From Chromobacterium alticapitis (GTDB taxonomy: Bacteria; Pseudomonadota; Gammaproteobacteria; Burkholderiales; Chromobacteriaceae), in contig NZ_PQWB01000042.1 in NCBI RefSeq assembly GCF_002924365.1, positions 1-64,000 of the forward strand: 64,000 nucleotides of DNA, read 5' to 3'. Positions 27,600 through 36,531 of this stretch are shown piece by piece; the stretch's first letter is position 1, and every line of letters starts with the position of its first letter. Below the pieces are notes generated by a model. The model was given only the letters and a program-made list of their open reading frames with translations. It was not told the DNA's origin and ran no database searches. The position numbers and the translations under genes are program-made.

Positions 27600-27678
27600 G
27601 CCGGTTTGCCGAGCCGCGCCCGTCTTGCTAAGGTAAGGCCTTGCCGCGCAGGGGCCGCGCGATTCCAAGACGAACAAC

Positions 27679-28383
27679 GTGAATAAATATCATCAGATCT
27701 ATAGCGATATCGTCGCCGATATCGACAACCGGCGTTACGCCCAGGGCGAGCGCATCCCATCCGAAACCGAGCTGATGAGCAGCTACGAAGCCAGCCGCGG
27801 CACCGTGCGCAAGGCCGTGGACATGCTGCAGGAACGCGGCTATGTGCAGAAGATTCACGGCAAAGGCGTGTTCGTGCTCAAGCCGGGCAATATCGAGTTC
27901 CAGCTCAGCGGCATCGTCAGCTTCCAGGAAATGAACGAGCGCATGGGGCGCAAGGTGGTATCGCGCGTGGCGGAACTGGCGCGCGCGCCGGTGGACGCGC
28001 CGCTGGCCCAGGCCACCGGCCTGCCGCAAGGCGAGGAGATGGTCAGGATCAAGCGGGTGCGCAATATCGACGGCGAAAACGTGATCCTGGACATCAACCA
28101 CTTCGTCGCCGGCCTGGTGCCCGGCCTGAACGCGGACATCGCCGCCGGCTCCATCTACCGTTACATCGAGCAGGATCTGGGGCTGACCATCAGCTACGCC
28201 CAGCGCATCATCGAGGCCCAGCCCTGCAGCGACGACGACCGCCGCTACCTGGACCTGAACGGCATGGACCACGTGATCGTGGTCAAAAACCTGACCCACC
28301 TCTACGACGGCCGGCTGTTCGAATATACCGAATCACGGCATCGCTTGGATAAGTTTTATTTCACGGATATTGCGCGGCGCTGA
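27679..28383 (+). CDS. treR: Trehalose operon repressor (GntR/HutC family)
   Basis: The protein has 234 residues from a GTG start. The GntR winged helix is at 5-70 (RIPSETELMSSYEASRGTVRKAVDMLQ). A UTRA effector domain follows (ISYAQRIIEAQPCSDDDRRYLDL, and HVIVVKNLTHLYDGRLFEYTESRHRLDKFYF), closest to the TreR group that binds trehalose 6-phosphate. Its likely target, treB-treC, lies 16.6 kb downstream on the same strand, with the RTX island between them. No operator like those upstream of treB is seen before treR. Confidence 0.85.
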   Translation: MNKYHQIYSDIVADIDNRRYAQGERIPSETELMSSYEASRGTVRKAVDMLQERGYVQKIHGKGVFVLKPGNIEFQLSGIVSFQEMNERMGRKVVSRVAELARAPVDAPLAQATGLPQGEEMVRIKRVRNIDGENVILDINHFVAGLVPGLNADIAAGSIYRYIEQDLGLTISYAQRIIEAQPCSDDDRRYLDLNGMDHVIVVKNLTHLYDGRLFEYTESRHRLDKFYFTDIARR

Positions 28384-28388
28384 GCCCG

Positions 28389-28499
28389 CCATGATGATGG
28401 CTGAGACTCGGCGGAACGCCCGGCTTTGCCGGGATTCCGCCCTATGGCAGACGGTTTTAGTAGGGGGATGCCCCGCAGAGGAGATCCACCGCCGATGCA
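28389..28499. repeat. Left copy of ~110-bp intergenic repeat flanking the island
   Basis: The element runs from CCATGATG to a GATCCACCG/TGCA end and holds two hairpins: GCGGAACGCCCGGC.../GGGATTCCGC and GATGCCCCGC.../GAGATCC. A close copy in the same orientation is at 44612-44720, beyond the RTX island. Shorter relatives are at 58706 and 59596, so the family is also dispersed elsewhere. Confidence 0.8.
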
Positions 28500-28573
28500 A
28501 GTTGCGCCTGGGATTTTGACGCCTTGGCTATTCCTCGCATCTTAAGACGGACGACGCGTTCAGCCAGGCGCGC

Positions 28574-29989
28574 TCAGCGCATGCTCTCCAATCCCAGCCG
28601 CCCCACGCTGGCGGCCAGCTGTAAGCGGGCGGACAGCCAGTCGGTCAGCGCCTCCACTCGCTGTTCTCGCGCCTTGGCCAGTTCCGTCTGCACATTCAGC
28701 AGTTCCAGTATGTTTCCCGCGCCTTTCTCGTAACGCGCCTTGCCGGCGGCGAAGGCCGCCTGCGCGCTGTCCAATAGCTCGCGCGTGATGCGGGTATTGG
28801 CGCTGGCCGTTTCCAAGGCCTGGTAGCGGGTCCACACCTCATGCGCCACCTGCATCTGGGCATCTTCCAGCTGGCTTTGCCGTTCCGCCGTTTCCGCGGC
28901 GGCCTGCCGCGCCTGGTAATGGCGGCCAAAGCCTTCGAACAGCGGGATGTCCACCTGGATGCCGACATAGCGATCCTGGCTGCGCGCGCCCACCTGCGGC
29001 AAGCCGGTGCCCAGGCTTTCCGGCTGCGTGTTGTGGCTGGCGCGGGCCACTAGGCTGAGCACCGGCCAGCCCTGGGCGCGGACTTGCGTTTCCTTGGCGC
29101 GCGAGGCGGCCACTTGCGCGCGCGCGGCCTGCAGGCTGGGATGTTCGCGCTGGGCGGCGGCCAGCAGCTCGGCCGCCGGGCGCATGGTTTCCGCGGCGGA
29201 TGGGTCGAGCGCGCTGGCTGGCGGCAGGGTGAGCGGGCTGTCTGGCGGCAGGCCCATGTCCAGCGCCAGCGCGCCCTCGGCATTGCGCAGCGCGCCCGCG
29301 GCCTTGGCCAGCGCGTAGCGGGCCTGGGCGGCGGCGGTTTGCGCCTGTAGCTGGTCGCTGATGGCGGCGACGCCGGCCTGCACCCGGCGCGCGGCGGCGC
29401 TGGCGCTCTGCTCGGCGGCGGCTTGCGTCTCGCGGGCAGCCTGCCAGCCGGCTTGCGCCGCGACGGCCGCGTAGTAGTCCTGGGCCGTGGCGGCCAGCAC
29501 TTTCTGCATGGCGACGTCCTCGCCGGCCTGGGCGGCGTCCAGCAGGGCGCGCGCATTGTCCCGTCCGGCCTCCCGCGCGCCGAAGTCATACAGGCGCCAG
29601 TTCAAGGACAGCGTATCGCTGCGATAGCGGCTGTGGCTGTCAGTGTCCAAATAAGGCATGGACGGCGTCTGGGTGCGGGCGTGCTCGCGCGCGCTTTGCA
29701 GCGTGGCGTTCAGCGTGGGCAGATACGCGGCCCGCGCGCCGCCCAGCTGGGCTTGCTGCGCCTGCACCTGGGCCCAGGCCTCGCGCGTTTGCGGATGGTG
29801 GCACAGCGCCTGGCTGGCCGCCGTGTACAAGGAGAGCGATGCGGCGGGCGGCAGCGCCGGGCAGGCGAACCATGCCGGGGCCGAAGCCTCGCTGCGCAGC
29901 GGGTCGTCCAGCCAAGAAGCGGCCTGGCAAGCGGCGATGGGCAAGATAAACAGCAGCGCGGAGAGGAGGGACTGGCGGTTTGGGAACAT
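28574..29989 (-). CDS. TolC-like outer-membrane protein of type I secretion
   Basis: The protein has 471 residues from ATG 29989. The signal peptide is MFPNRQSLLSALLFILPIAACQA. Two related helical halves follow, as in outer-membrane efflux proteins, with the usual signatures WRLYDFGAREAGRDNARA and DIPLFEGFGRHYQARQA. A frame extends upstream to 30271 but overlaps the hlyB start and lacks a signal, so I reject that longer start. It is divergent from the HlyB-like gene and probably provides the outer-membrane channel for the RTX protein. Confidence 0.9.
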   Translation of the reverse strand: MFPNRQSLLSALLFILPIAACQAASWLDDPLRSEASAPAWFACPALPPAASLSLYTAASQALCHHPQTREAWAQVQAQQAQLGGARAAYLPTLNATLQSAREHARTQTPSMPYLDTDSHSRYRSDTLSLNWRLYDFGAREAGRDNARALLDAAQAGEDVAMQKVLAATAQDYYAAVAAQAGWQAARETQAAAEQSASAAARRVQAGVAAISDQLQAQTAAAQARYALAKAAGALRNAEGALALDMGLPPDSPLTLPPASALDPSAAETMRPAAELLAAAQREHPSLQAARAQVAASRAKETQVRAQGWPVLSLVARASHNTQPESLGTGLPQVGARSQDRYVGIQVDIPLFEGFGRHYQARQAAAETAERQSQLEDAQMQVAHEVWTRYQALETASANTRITRELLDSAQAAFAAGKARYEKGAGNILELLNVQTELAKAREQRVEALTDWLSARLQLAASVGRLGLESMR

Positions 29990-30151
29990 TGCGTGGTGGA
30001 AAATGCTGTTTTTAATCAGGTGAGGAAATTTATTGCTAAATGTTAATGAATTGTGAATTACATATGCTATATATGAATTTATATGGTATATTACTTTGAC
30101 CTTAAATATCGCCGCAGTCAATAATGCCAGCCACGTTTTTACTGTGGTCAT
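29990..30151. promoter_or_regulatory. AT-rich divergent promoter region of the type I secretion genes
   Basis: These 162 bases are far richer in A and T than their surroundings, with several TATA-like words between 30059 and 30095 (TATGCTATATATG, TATGGTATATT). A TTGTGA/TTATAT pair could serve as a plus-strand promoter for hlyB. Such DNA is a usual target of H-NS-like silencers. No sharp operator is seen. Confidence 0.5.
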
Positions 30152-32287
30152 ATGATGCAGCAAGCCATTTCCGGGACGGCGCCGGCCGTCCCTCTCGACG
30201 CCGGGCTGCTCAGCCTGGTCATGATTGCCCGCTTTCACGGCATCGCGGCGGACCCGGCGCAGATGCGCCACCAGTCCGGTTTATCCGAAACCTTCCACGA
30301 GGCGGACTTATTGCTAGCCGCGCGCCGGCTGCAACTGAAGGCGCGGGCGGTGACGCTGAAGTTCGACCGCCTGGCCCATGCCGCCTTGCCCTGCCTGGCC
30401 TTGAGCGAATCCGGCCGCCATTTCGTGCTGGCGCGAGTGGACGACAGCCACGCGCTGGTGCAATTCGCCGATGAGCCGGCGCCGCGCAAGCTGGCCTTGT
30501 CCGACTTGCGGGCGCAATGGCAAGGCCGCGCCATTCTGTTCGCCTCCCGCGCCTCGCTGGCCGGCGAGCTGGCCCGCTTCGACTTCTCCTGGTTCATTCC
30601 CGCCGTCGTCAAATACCGCCGCCTGCTGGGCGAGGTGCTGGGCGTCTCGCTGGCGCTGCAGCTGTTCGCGCTGGTGACGCCGCTGTTCTTCCAGGTGGTG
30701 ATGGACAAGGTGCTGGTGCACCGCGGTTTCACCACGCTGGATGTGATCTGCGTGGCGCTGCTGGTCTGTTCCGTGTTCGAGGTGCTGCTGACCGGCCTGC
30801 GCAGCTACGTGTTCTCGCACACCACCAACCGCATCGACGTGGAACTGGGCGCGCGGCTGTTCCGCCACCTGCTGGCGCTGCCCTTGCCGTACTTCGGCGC
30901 GCGCCGGGTGGGCGACACCGTGGCCCGCGTGCGCGAGCTGGAAAGCATCCGCAACTTCCTCACCGGCCAGGCGCTCACCGCCGTCATCGACGTGCTGTTC
31001 TCCGTGGTGTTTTTGGCGGTGATGGCGGTCTACAGCGTGAAACTGACAGCCATCGTCGCGCTGTCCCTGCCATGCTATGCCGCGGTGTCCGCCTGGCTGG
31101 TGCCGCCGCTGCGCAAGCGGCTGGACGAGAAATTCGTCCGCGGCGCGGACAACCAGGCCATGCTGGTGGAAACCGTCTCCCATATCGAAACCGTCAAAGC
31201 CATGGCGGTGGAGCCGCAATTCACCCGGCGCTGGGACCAGCAACTGGCCAGTTACGTCAGCGCCGGCTTTCGCGTGGGCAACCTGGCCAATCTGGGCCAG
31301 CAGGGCATCCAGCTGATAGGCAAGCTGGTGACGGTGGCCACGCTGTGGCTGGGCGCCAAGCTGGTGATAGACGGCCGGCTCAGCGTGGGCCAACTGGTGG
31401 CTTTCAATATGCTGGCCGGCCGCGTCTCCGCGCCGGTGCTGCGGCTGGCCCAGCTATGGCAGGACTTCCAGCAAGTGGGCATCTCCATGCAGCGGCTGGG
31501 CGACATCCTCAACACCCGTAGCGAACTGCCGCAAAGCCGCCAGGCGCTGCCCGCCGTGCGCGGCGAAATCGACTTCGAAGACATCCGCTTCCGCTATACC
31601 CCGGACGGCCAGCAGGTGCTGAAGGGCATCAGCCTGCACATCCAGCCGGGCGAAGTCATCGGCATCGTCGGCCGCTCCGGCTCCGGCAAATCCACGCTGA
31701 CCAAGCTGCTGCAGCGGCTCTATCTGCCGGAGGGCGGCCGCGTGCGCATAGACGGCATAGACCTGGCCCTGGCCGACCCGGCCTGGCTGCGCCGCCAGGT
31801 GGGCGTGGTGCTGCAGGAGAACATGCTGTTCAACCGCTCCATCCGCGACAACATCGCCCTGGCCGACCCGGCCCTGCCGCTGGACGCGGTGATCCAGGCA
31901 GCCAAGCTGGCCGGCGCGCACGAGTTCATCAGCGAATTGCCGGAAGGCTACGACACCAAGGTGGGCGAGCACGGCAGCGGCCTGTCCGGCGGCCAGCGCC
32001 AGCGCGTGGCCATCGCCCGGGCCCTGATCAGCAACCCGCGCATCCTGATCTTTGACGAAGCCACCAGCGCGCTGGACTACGAATCGGAACGGGTGATCCA
32101 GCAGAACATGCAAGCCATCTGCCAGGGCCGCACCGTGCTGATCATCGCCCACCGCCTGTCCGCCGTGCGCCACGCCCATCGCATCATCGCCATGGACAAG
32201 GGGCAGATCGTGGAGGCCGGCCCGCATGAACAGCTGCTGCGCCAGAACGGCTACTACGCCCGCCTGGTAGCGCTGCAAACCGCCTGA
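30152..32287 (+). CDS. HlyB-like type I secretion ABC transporter
   Basis: The 711-residue protein has a C39-like domain at 1-135 that lacks the catalytic Cys ([18 protein letters not shown]), as in HlyB and LapB. The six-segment membrane domain (about 160-430) is followed by an ATPase with Walker [10 protein letters not shown], signature [15 protein letters not shown] and Walker [13 protein letters not shown]. It should export the RTX protein at 39336 in one step with the HlyD- and TolC-like partners. The C39-like domain binds unfolded RTX substrate without cleaving it. Confidence 0.95.
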   Translation: MMQQAISGTAPAVPLDAGLLSLVMIARFHGIAADPAQMRHQSGLSETFHEADLLLAARRLQLKARAVTLKFDRLAHAALPCLALSESGRHFVLARVDDSHALVQFADEPAPRKLALSDLRAQWQGRAILFASRASLAGELARFDFSWFIPAVVKYRRLLGEVLGVSLALQLFALVTPLFFQVVMDKVLVHRGFTTLDVICVALLVCSVFEVLLTGLRSYVFSHTTNRIDVELGARLFRHLLALPLPYFGARRVGDTVARVRELESIRNFLTGQALTAVIDVLFSVVFLAVMAVYSVKLTAIVALSLPCYAAVSAWLVPPLRKRLDEKFVRGADNQAMLVETVSHIETVKAMAVEPQFTRRWDQQLASYVSAGFRVGNLANLGQQGIQLIGKLVTVATLWLGAKLVIDGRLSVGQLVAFNMLAGRVSAPVLRLAQLWQDFQQVGISMQRLGDILNTRSELPQSRQALPAVRGEIDFEDIRFRYTPDGQQVLKGISLHIQPGEVIGIVGRSGSGKSTLTKLLQRLYLPEGGRVRIDGIDLALADPAWLRRQVGVVLQENMLFNRSIRDNIALADPALPLDAVIQAAKLAGAHEFISELPEGYDTKVGEHGSGLSGGQRQRVAIARALISNPRILIFDEATSALDYESERVIQQNMQAICQGRTVLIIAHRLSAVRHAHRIIAMDKGQIVEAGPHEQLLRQNGYYARLVALQTA

Positions 32288-32344
32288 GGCGAGGCATGCC
32301 GACGCATTGGGCCATGCCGTATTCGCCGAGCGCGCCGTTCAGCT

Positions 32345-32665
32345 CCTCTCCCCCCGCTGGAGAGGGGGGGAGAGGGGGGGAGACGTCCCTTGCTCGGTTC
32401 GTCCGTGCCGTTCCGGGTTTGAAACAAGGCTCACGCCACCCCCGATCGATTGGCTCCAGGTTTTTGCCGCAGGGGAATCCCTTTCCCCCTGGGGGAGAGG
32501 GGTTGGGGAGAGGGGATGACGCCGCCTCTTGCACGGTTCGTCCGTGCCGCTCTGGGTTTGCAACAAGGCCCACGCCGCCCCGGTCGATTGGCTCCATGTT
32601 TTTGCCGCAGGGGCATCCCTCTCCCCCTGCGGGAGAGGGGTTGGGGAGAGGGGGCGACGCCGCCC
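32345..32665. repeat. Tandem ~139-bp repeat between hlyB and hlyD
   Basis: Two long copies and one partial copy of a unit are arranged head to tail with a 139-base period (TTGCTCGGTTCGTCCGTGCC at 32390, its match at 32529). Each contains a G-rich block (GGGAGAGGGGTTGGGGAGAG) that can pair with a preceding C-rich block, giving strong hairpins. It separates two genes that must be co-expressed and could lower read-through to hlyD. I see no gene in these 400 bases. Confidence 0.85.
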
Positions 32666-32717
32666 GCGCCATTCACCAAAACCGCCATGCCGATTGGCGG
32701 AGGAAAATCGTTAAAGC

Positions 32718-34136
32718 ATGAAACTGCGATTGCAAGCCATACAAGACCTACTGTCCCGCTACGGCCAAGTGTTCCGCGCCGCCTGGGACATCCGCCATCA
32801 ACTGGACGCGCCGCCGCGCCAGGGTCATGAGCTGGCCTTCCTGCCCGCCCACCTGGAACTGGCGGACACCCCGGTCCACCCCGCGCCGCGCTGGACCATG
32901 CGGCTGATCGTGCTGTTCGCCCTGCTGGCCGTGCTGTGGTCCGCCTTCGGCAAGCTGGACATCGTCGCCACCGCCCACGGCAAGCTCGCGCCCAATGCCC
33001 AGGTCAAGATCATCCAGCCGCTGGACACCGGCGCCGTGCGCGCCATTCTGGTGCAGAACGGCCAACGGGTGAAGGCCGGGCAGGCGCTGGTGGAGCTGGA
33101 CGCCACCCAGGCCGGCGCCGACGCCGCCAAGAGCCGCGCCGCCCGGCTGGACGCCGCCGCCACGGTGGTGCGGGCGCAAGCGTTGCTGGACGCCCAAGCC
33201 CAAAACCACCCGCCGCGATTGGCCAGCATCCCCGGCTTGCCGGTTAACCGCCAGGCCGAAGCGCAAAGGCTGGCCGAAGGCCAATACGGCGAATACCGCG
33301 ACAAGCTGGCCGCCCAGCAGGCAGAGCTGCTCAAGCGCCAGGCCGAGCTGGACAGCACCCGCCGCCAGATCGACAAACTCAAGCAAACCGCGCCGCTGGC
33401 CCGGCAAAGCGCCGACGCCTATCGCGACCTGGCCAAGGACAGCTACGTCTCGCGCCAGGACTATCTGCAAAAAGAGCAGGAGCGCATCAGCCAGGAGCAA
33501 GACCTGGCCGCCCAGCAAAGCCACGCCCGCGAGCTGGCCGCCGGCATAGAAGAACAGCGCCGCCTGGTGGACGCCACCCGCTCCCAATTCCGCCGCGAAC
33601 AACTGGACGAACTGAACAAGGCCCAGCAACTGCTGACGCAAAACCGCAGCGAGGAAACCAAGGCCAGCCAGCGCCAGCAACGCATGCGCCTCACCGCGCC
33701 GGTGGCCGGCACCGTGCAGCAGCTGGCCATCCACACCGTGGGCGGCGTGGCCACCCAGGCGCAGGCGCTGATGGAAATCGTGCCGGACGACACGCTGGAA
33801 GTGGAGGCCAGCATTGGCAACAAAGACATCGGCTTCGTCAACGCTGACCAGGACGCGGTGGTGAAAGTGGAAACCTTCCCCTACACCCGCTACGGCTACC
33901 TCACCGGCAAAATCATCAAAGTGTCCAACGACGCGACGCAGGACAAGAAACTGGGTCTGGTATTCTCGGCGCGCATCAGGCTGAACCAGAGCCGGATCAA
34001 AGTGGAAAACAAATGGGTGAACTTGTCGCCCGGCATGGCGGTGACAGTGGAAGTGAAAACCGGGCAACGGCGGGTGGCGGAGTATTTCTTGAGTCCGTTG
34101 GTGGAGTATGCGCAGGAGAGTTTTAGGGAGAGGTGA
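32718..34136 (+). CDS. HlyD-like type I secretion membrane fusion protein
   Basis: The protein has 472 residues. After a short cytoplasmic part comes one membrane segment (LIVLFALLAVLWSAFGKL, near 60-78). A lipoyl half (GKLAPNAQVKIIQPLDTGAV), long coiled coils (140-310), the second lipoyl half and a beta-barrel end (SPGMAVTVEVKTGQRRVAEYF) follow. It bridges HlyB and TolC. The last 54 codons (33972-34136) occur twice more downstream, at 35248 and 36532, each at the edge of a cassette. Confidence 0.95.
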   Translation: MKLRLQAIQDLLSRYGQVFRAAWDIRHQLDAPPRQGHELAFLPAHLELADTPVHPAPRWTMRLIVLFALLAVLWSAFGKLDIVATAHGKLAPNAQVKIIQPLDTGAVRAILVQNGQRVKAGQALVELDATQAGADAAKSRAARLDAAATVVRAQALLDAQAQNHPPRLASIPGLPVNRQAEAQRLAEGQYGEYRDKLAAQQAELLKRQAELDSTRRQIDKLKQTAPLARQSADAYRDLAKDSYVSRQDYLQKEQERISQEQDLAAQQSHARELAAGIEEQRRLVDATRSQFRREQLDELNKAQQLLTQNRSEETKASQRQQRMRLTAPVAGTVQQLAIHTVGGVATQAQALMEIVPDDTLEVEASIGNKDIGFVNADQDAVVKVETFPYTRYGYLTGKIIKVSNDATQDKKLGLVFSARIRLNQSRIKVENKWVNLSPGMAVTVEVKTGQRRVAEYFLSPLVEYAQESFRER

Positions 34137-34166
34137 TTCACCCCAATACCTCAAGGAGAAATCTAA

Positions 34167-34271
34167 ATGGTCATAGAAATTACGCTCATTACATTATTCA
34201 TCCCGTACACCATCTTAACTGCAGAAAAGCAGGGGTATTCAACTCAAATTTTACCCACAGGAAAAGCCTGA
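34167..34271 (+). CDS. Very small hydrophobic peptide
   Basis: The frame encodes 34 residues from ATG 34167, which has a perfect AAGGAG upstream. The first half is a membrane segment (MVIEITLITLFIPYTIL). I do not recognise it. It lies directly after hlyD in AT-rich DNA and may be a remnant or a short membrane peptide of cassette A. Confidence 0.4.
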   Translation: MVIEITLITLFIPYTILTAEKQGYSTQILPTGKA

Positions 34272-34276
34272 GAGAA

Positions 34277-34408
34277 ATGAAAGATCGCAGGAGTCTAGTT
34301 GCAAGCATCGTCACCATGTTTAAATATGCATTTATTGCAATCGGTTTGATTGTTATTTTCATCAAATTTCATGCAGTCATAAATAAAAACACCCAACAAA
34401 GAGAGTAA
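34277..34408 (+). CDS. Small single-span membrane peptide
   Basis: The frame encodes 43 residues from ATG 34277 with GAGAGAA upstream, beginning six bases after the previous peptide's stop. One membrane segment (MFKYAFIAIGLIVIFI) is flanked by basic residues. Unknown family. It lies nine bases upstream of a larger membrane protein gene, so it could be co-translated with it, or it may be part of a decayed gene. Confidence 0.4.
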   Translation: MKDRRSLVASIVTMFKYAFIAIGLIVIFIKFHAVINKNTQQRE

Positions 34409-34417
34409 AATACAAAT

Positions 34418-35020
34418 ATGGAATACACGGGGAAAAAAACGGCAGAAAAATTATCAACCATCGGGGAATATCTTGTAGAAAACACCTACAAGGTGTTTAT
34501 TGCAACAATACTGATTTTATTCCTATCCAACAAGATATTTCCTTCTATTTACATCCTTGCAGGAGAATTCATACCGGACAGCCTACCAAGTTTTGAAATT
34601 TTTGGATATCACCCGTTCATAGGAATCAACGGGCCACTATCACCTCAATTCCTACGACTAGTTTCATTAATTTTATTCTTCTTCACGCATCTACTTTCGA
34701 TTGAAACTCTTGTATGGGGTGGCGCAAGCCTGATAGCCGACCCAAAAAAACTGGCTGCGAGAGCATTAAACAGCAGAACAAAGGGAGCCCCTCCTTCTAG
34801 CGGTTTGATTCTAGGGCAGCGCATACTTTTCACAACAATGGCACCAGGCATGCTCTTCTTAGTATATGCATTTCATTTCACCGGAAGTTATTTCCATTCA
34901 AACAATGCAAATGCGCTAATGATTGGTGTGTTTTTCCCTGGAATAGCATTGCCAACATTTACCTATACACTTACCCACGTCATTTCGTTTCACTACTATT
35001 GCAAAGAAGAAAGAATATAA
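34418..35020 (+). CDS. Multi-span membrane protein, candidate immunity protein of cassette A
   Basis: The 200-residue protein has about four membrane segments (near 27-42, 78-98, 132-152 and 164-190) and codon use much richer in A and T than hlyD. I do not recognise the family. Its stop is two bases before the start of an RTX toxin front (35023). That matches the other cassettes here, where a small protein directly precedes a toxin 5' end. An inner-membrane immunity protein would fit a toxin that acts on that membrane. The function is inference from position only. Confidence 0.55.
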   Translation: MEYTGKKTAEKLSTIGEYLVENTYKVFIATILILFLSNKIFPSIYILAGEFIPDSLPSFEIFGYHPFIGINGPLSPQFLRLVSLILFFFTHLLSIETLVWGGASLIADPKKLAARALNSRTKGAPPSSGLILGQRILFTTMAPGMLFLVYAFHFTGSYFHSNNANALMIGVFFPGIALPTFTYTLTHVISFHYYCKEERI

Positions 35021-35152
35021 ATATGAGAGTTGACCCGCATGGCTCCCCTTGGACTAATGGACCGGGTAGTTCAATACCCGAATCTCCATCCAATTCAGTT
35101 GACTGGAATACACTTGGGAAAGACATTGCAAGCGAAGTTGAAAATTTTTCCG

Positions 35153-35247
35153 GAAAAATAGGGGGCAGACCACGATTTTCGGTGAGGGAGGGATGTGTTG
35201 TTGCTTTGATTGATCGTAAATCGTGGTCTGTCCCTTACTTATTTTTT
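35153..35247. mobile_element. Palindromic element, copy 1
   Basis: About 95 bp with arms GGCAGACCACGATTTT and AAATCGTGGTCTGTCCC and outer GAAAAATA/TTATTTTTT. The spacer reads GTGTTGTTGCTTTGATTGAT in the middle. It has no coding capacity of its own, so it resembles a MITE or a REP-type palindrome such as those mobilised by Y1 (RAYT) transposases. The right edge abuts the hlyD copy at CGCAT. Confidence 0.8.
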
Positions 35248-35412
35248 CGCATTCGCCTGAACCAAAACCGCATTCAGGTGGAAAACAAATGGATGAACCT
35301 GTCGCCGGGAATGGCGGCCACCGTGGAAATCAAGACCGGACAGCGGCGGGTGGCGAAGTATTTCCTTAGCCCGCTGAAGGAGTATGCGCAGGAGAGTTTT
35401 AGGGAGAGGTGA
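35248..35412 (+). repeat. Copy 1 of the last 54 codons of hlyD
   Basis: These 165 bases encode a diverged version of the HlyD C-terminus (RIRLNQNRIQVENKWMNLSP..., ending YAQESFRER) up to and including the stop. Length and both end points are the same as in the copy at 36532. It has about eight amino-acid differences from the real hlyD end at 33972-34136, so it is not a fresh local duplication. Confidence 0.92.
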
Positions 35413-35519
35413 AACACATAGAAAGTCCAAGCGAAGCAATAAAACACTCGCAAATAGCATCAAATCAAACACTCCCTATTTGATCAGTATTTTTTATTAT
35501 ATTAATGCAGAGGATAAAA

Positions 35520-35783
35520 ATGTCTAATTGGTATTATTCGGCCTATCAGATATTTAAAGTTGGCGCACTTCTATTTCTTGTTGCTACTCATTTTTTCAAT
35601 ATGAGATTTAGATCTGGCTTGCAAGATGCCGATAAGGGAGTTCTTGATTTTGGATATATAGACAACTTAAAAAAATTAAATCCAAAATTGCACAAAATTA
35701 AAGTTGCAAGAAATATAACAGCCCTGCTTGGCGTTCTTTTTACAGCCATTTCCATTTTTATTTATTTTTTAGGAGTTAAATGA
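35520..35783 (+). CDS. Two-span membrane protein, candidate immunity protein of cassette B
   Basis: The gene encodes 87 residues from ATG 35520 behind AGAGGAT. One membrane segment is near 9-25 and another near 65-85, with a charged loop between (LKKLNPKLHKIKVARN). Family unknown. Its stop overlaps the start of the toxin front at 35783 by one base, so the two would be translated together. As immunity protein it would protect the inner membrane; this is inferred from position and topology. Confidence 0.6.
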   Translation: MSNWYYSAYQIFKVGALLFLVATHFFNMRFRSGLQDADKGVLDFGYIDNLKKLNPKLHKIKVARNITALLGVLFTAISIFIYFLGVK

Positions 35784-36478
35784 TGCCATTTACGGTGATA
35801 GGTATTGGGAAAGGCGCCGACGGACTTGGTGCAGCCTTTGGTGCTGCTAGCAGTGGGGTCGATGCATCCAACGCAGGGAACAGCTTCCAAATTATCAATG
35901 ATGCAGGCCAAGCCATTGCTTCGTTTGGCAGTGCGTCTCCCATTACGGCCATACCAACAAATATGGCTGCAGGTTCGATGACCTTAATGAAAATGGAAAT
36001 GGACTTGCAAGATGGAAAGATGATTGATCCTAATGATGTATTTACCGTCATGGGAAATGGTGCCGTTGTAGCTGGATGGTTTGTTGCGCTCGCGATTGGA
36101 AGTGAGGCTGTTCTTACGGGAGCTGCCATATATGGTGCTGCAATGGCACTAAATCAGGCTAGCGCTGCAGTTTACAAGGCCGTTCATGATGATTTCAAAA
36201 AGTCCACTTTCGACAGCAGCTGGGATCCTCTCGCCATTGATCTGACTGGCTCCGGTATCCACACCCTTGGAGCAGATCAATCCGGTGTGATGTTCGACAC
36301 CAACGGCTCCGGTAATACCGAGCAACTGGGGTGGATTGCGCAAGGAACCGGTTTGTTGGTGTATGACCCCAATGGCACCACCACGCTGACCAGCGGCACC
36401 CAGCTGTTTGGCAACAGTACCTTGCTGCCCCAGAAAATAGGGGACAGACCACGATTTTTGGTGAGTAGGATTGGTTGA
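35783..36478 (+). pseudogene. Orphan toxin front B, truncated in the shared RTX backbone
   Basis: The frame opens at ATG 35783, with AGGAG eight bases upstream. Residues 1-140 form a unique Gly/Ala-rich, partly hydrophobic front (GIGKGADGLGAAFGAASSG, and VVAGWFVALAIGSEAVLTGA). From about residue 142 it joins the backbone found in the full toxin (FDSSWDPLAIDLTGSGIHTL). DNA identity with 39909-40130 is near-perfect toward the 3' side. At TLLP (36432) the palindromic element interrupts it and the frame stops at 36478. The repeats and secretion signal are therefore missing, and the product cannot be exported by the type I system. It appears to be a former front of the same toxin. Confidence 0.8.
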
Positions 36479-36531
36479 TGTGTTGTTGCTTTGATCGATC
36501 GAAAATCGTGGTCTGTCCCTTACTTATTTTT
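36433..36531. mobile_element. Palindromic element, copy 2
   Basis: About 99 bp with perfect 17-18-bp arms (GGGACAGACCACGATTTT at 36441 and AAAATCGTGGTCTGTCCC at 36502) and an AT-rich outer pair. It joins the truncated toxin front B to the second hlyD tail copy. The stem followed by TTACTTATTTTT could also stop transcription. Confidence 0.85.

Larger units (their letters stand above)
35023..35412 (+). pseudogene. Orphan toxin front A fused through a palindromic element to an HlyD tail
   Basis: ATG 35023 opens a frame whose first 43 codons (MRVDPHGSPWTNGPGSS onward) look like the beginning of a secreted protein rich in Gly, Pro and Ser. At 35153 the palindromic element begins, and the frame stays open through it into the last 54 codons of an hlyD copy, ending at 35412. 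The chimera of 129 residues is unlikely to be functional. I read it as the stump of a displaced RTX toxin gene. The short front does not resemble the one at 39336 or the one at 35783. Confidence 0.6.

Noticed and set aside
29990-30271. Extended N-terminus of the TolC-like protein, starting at 30271
   Set aside because: It would overlap the hlyB start and place the signal peptide in the middle of the protein. ATG 29989 gives a normal signal peptide.
32345-32665. CRISPR array
   Set aside because: The repeats are about 139 bp long, number only two to three and have no short spacers or cas genes.
32296-32721. Open frames in the hlyB-hlyD gap
   Set aside because: They lie in repetitive G-rich DNA, exist on both strands at once and mirror the repeat.
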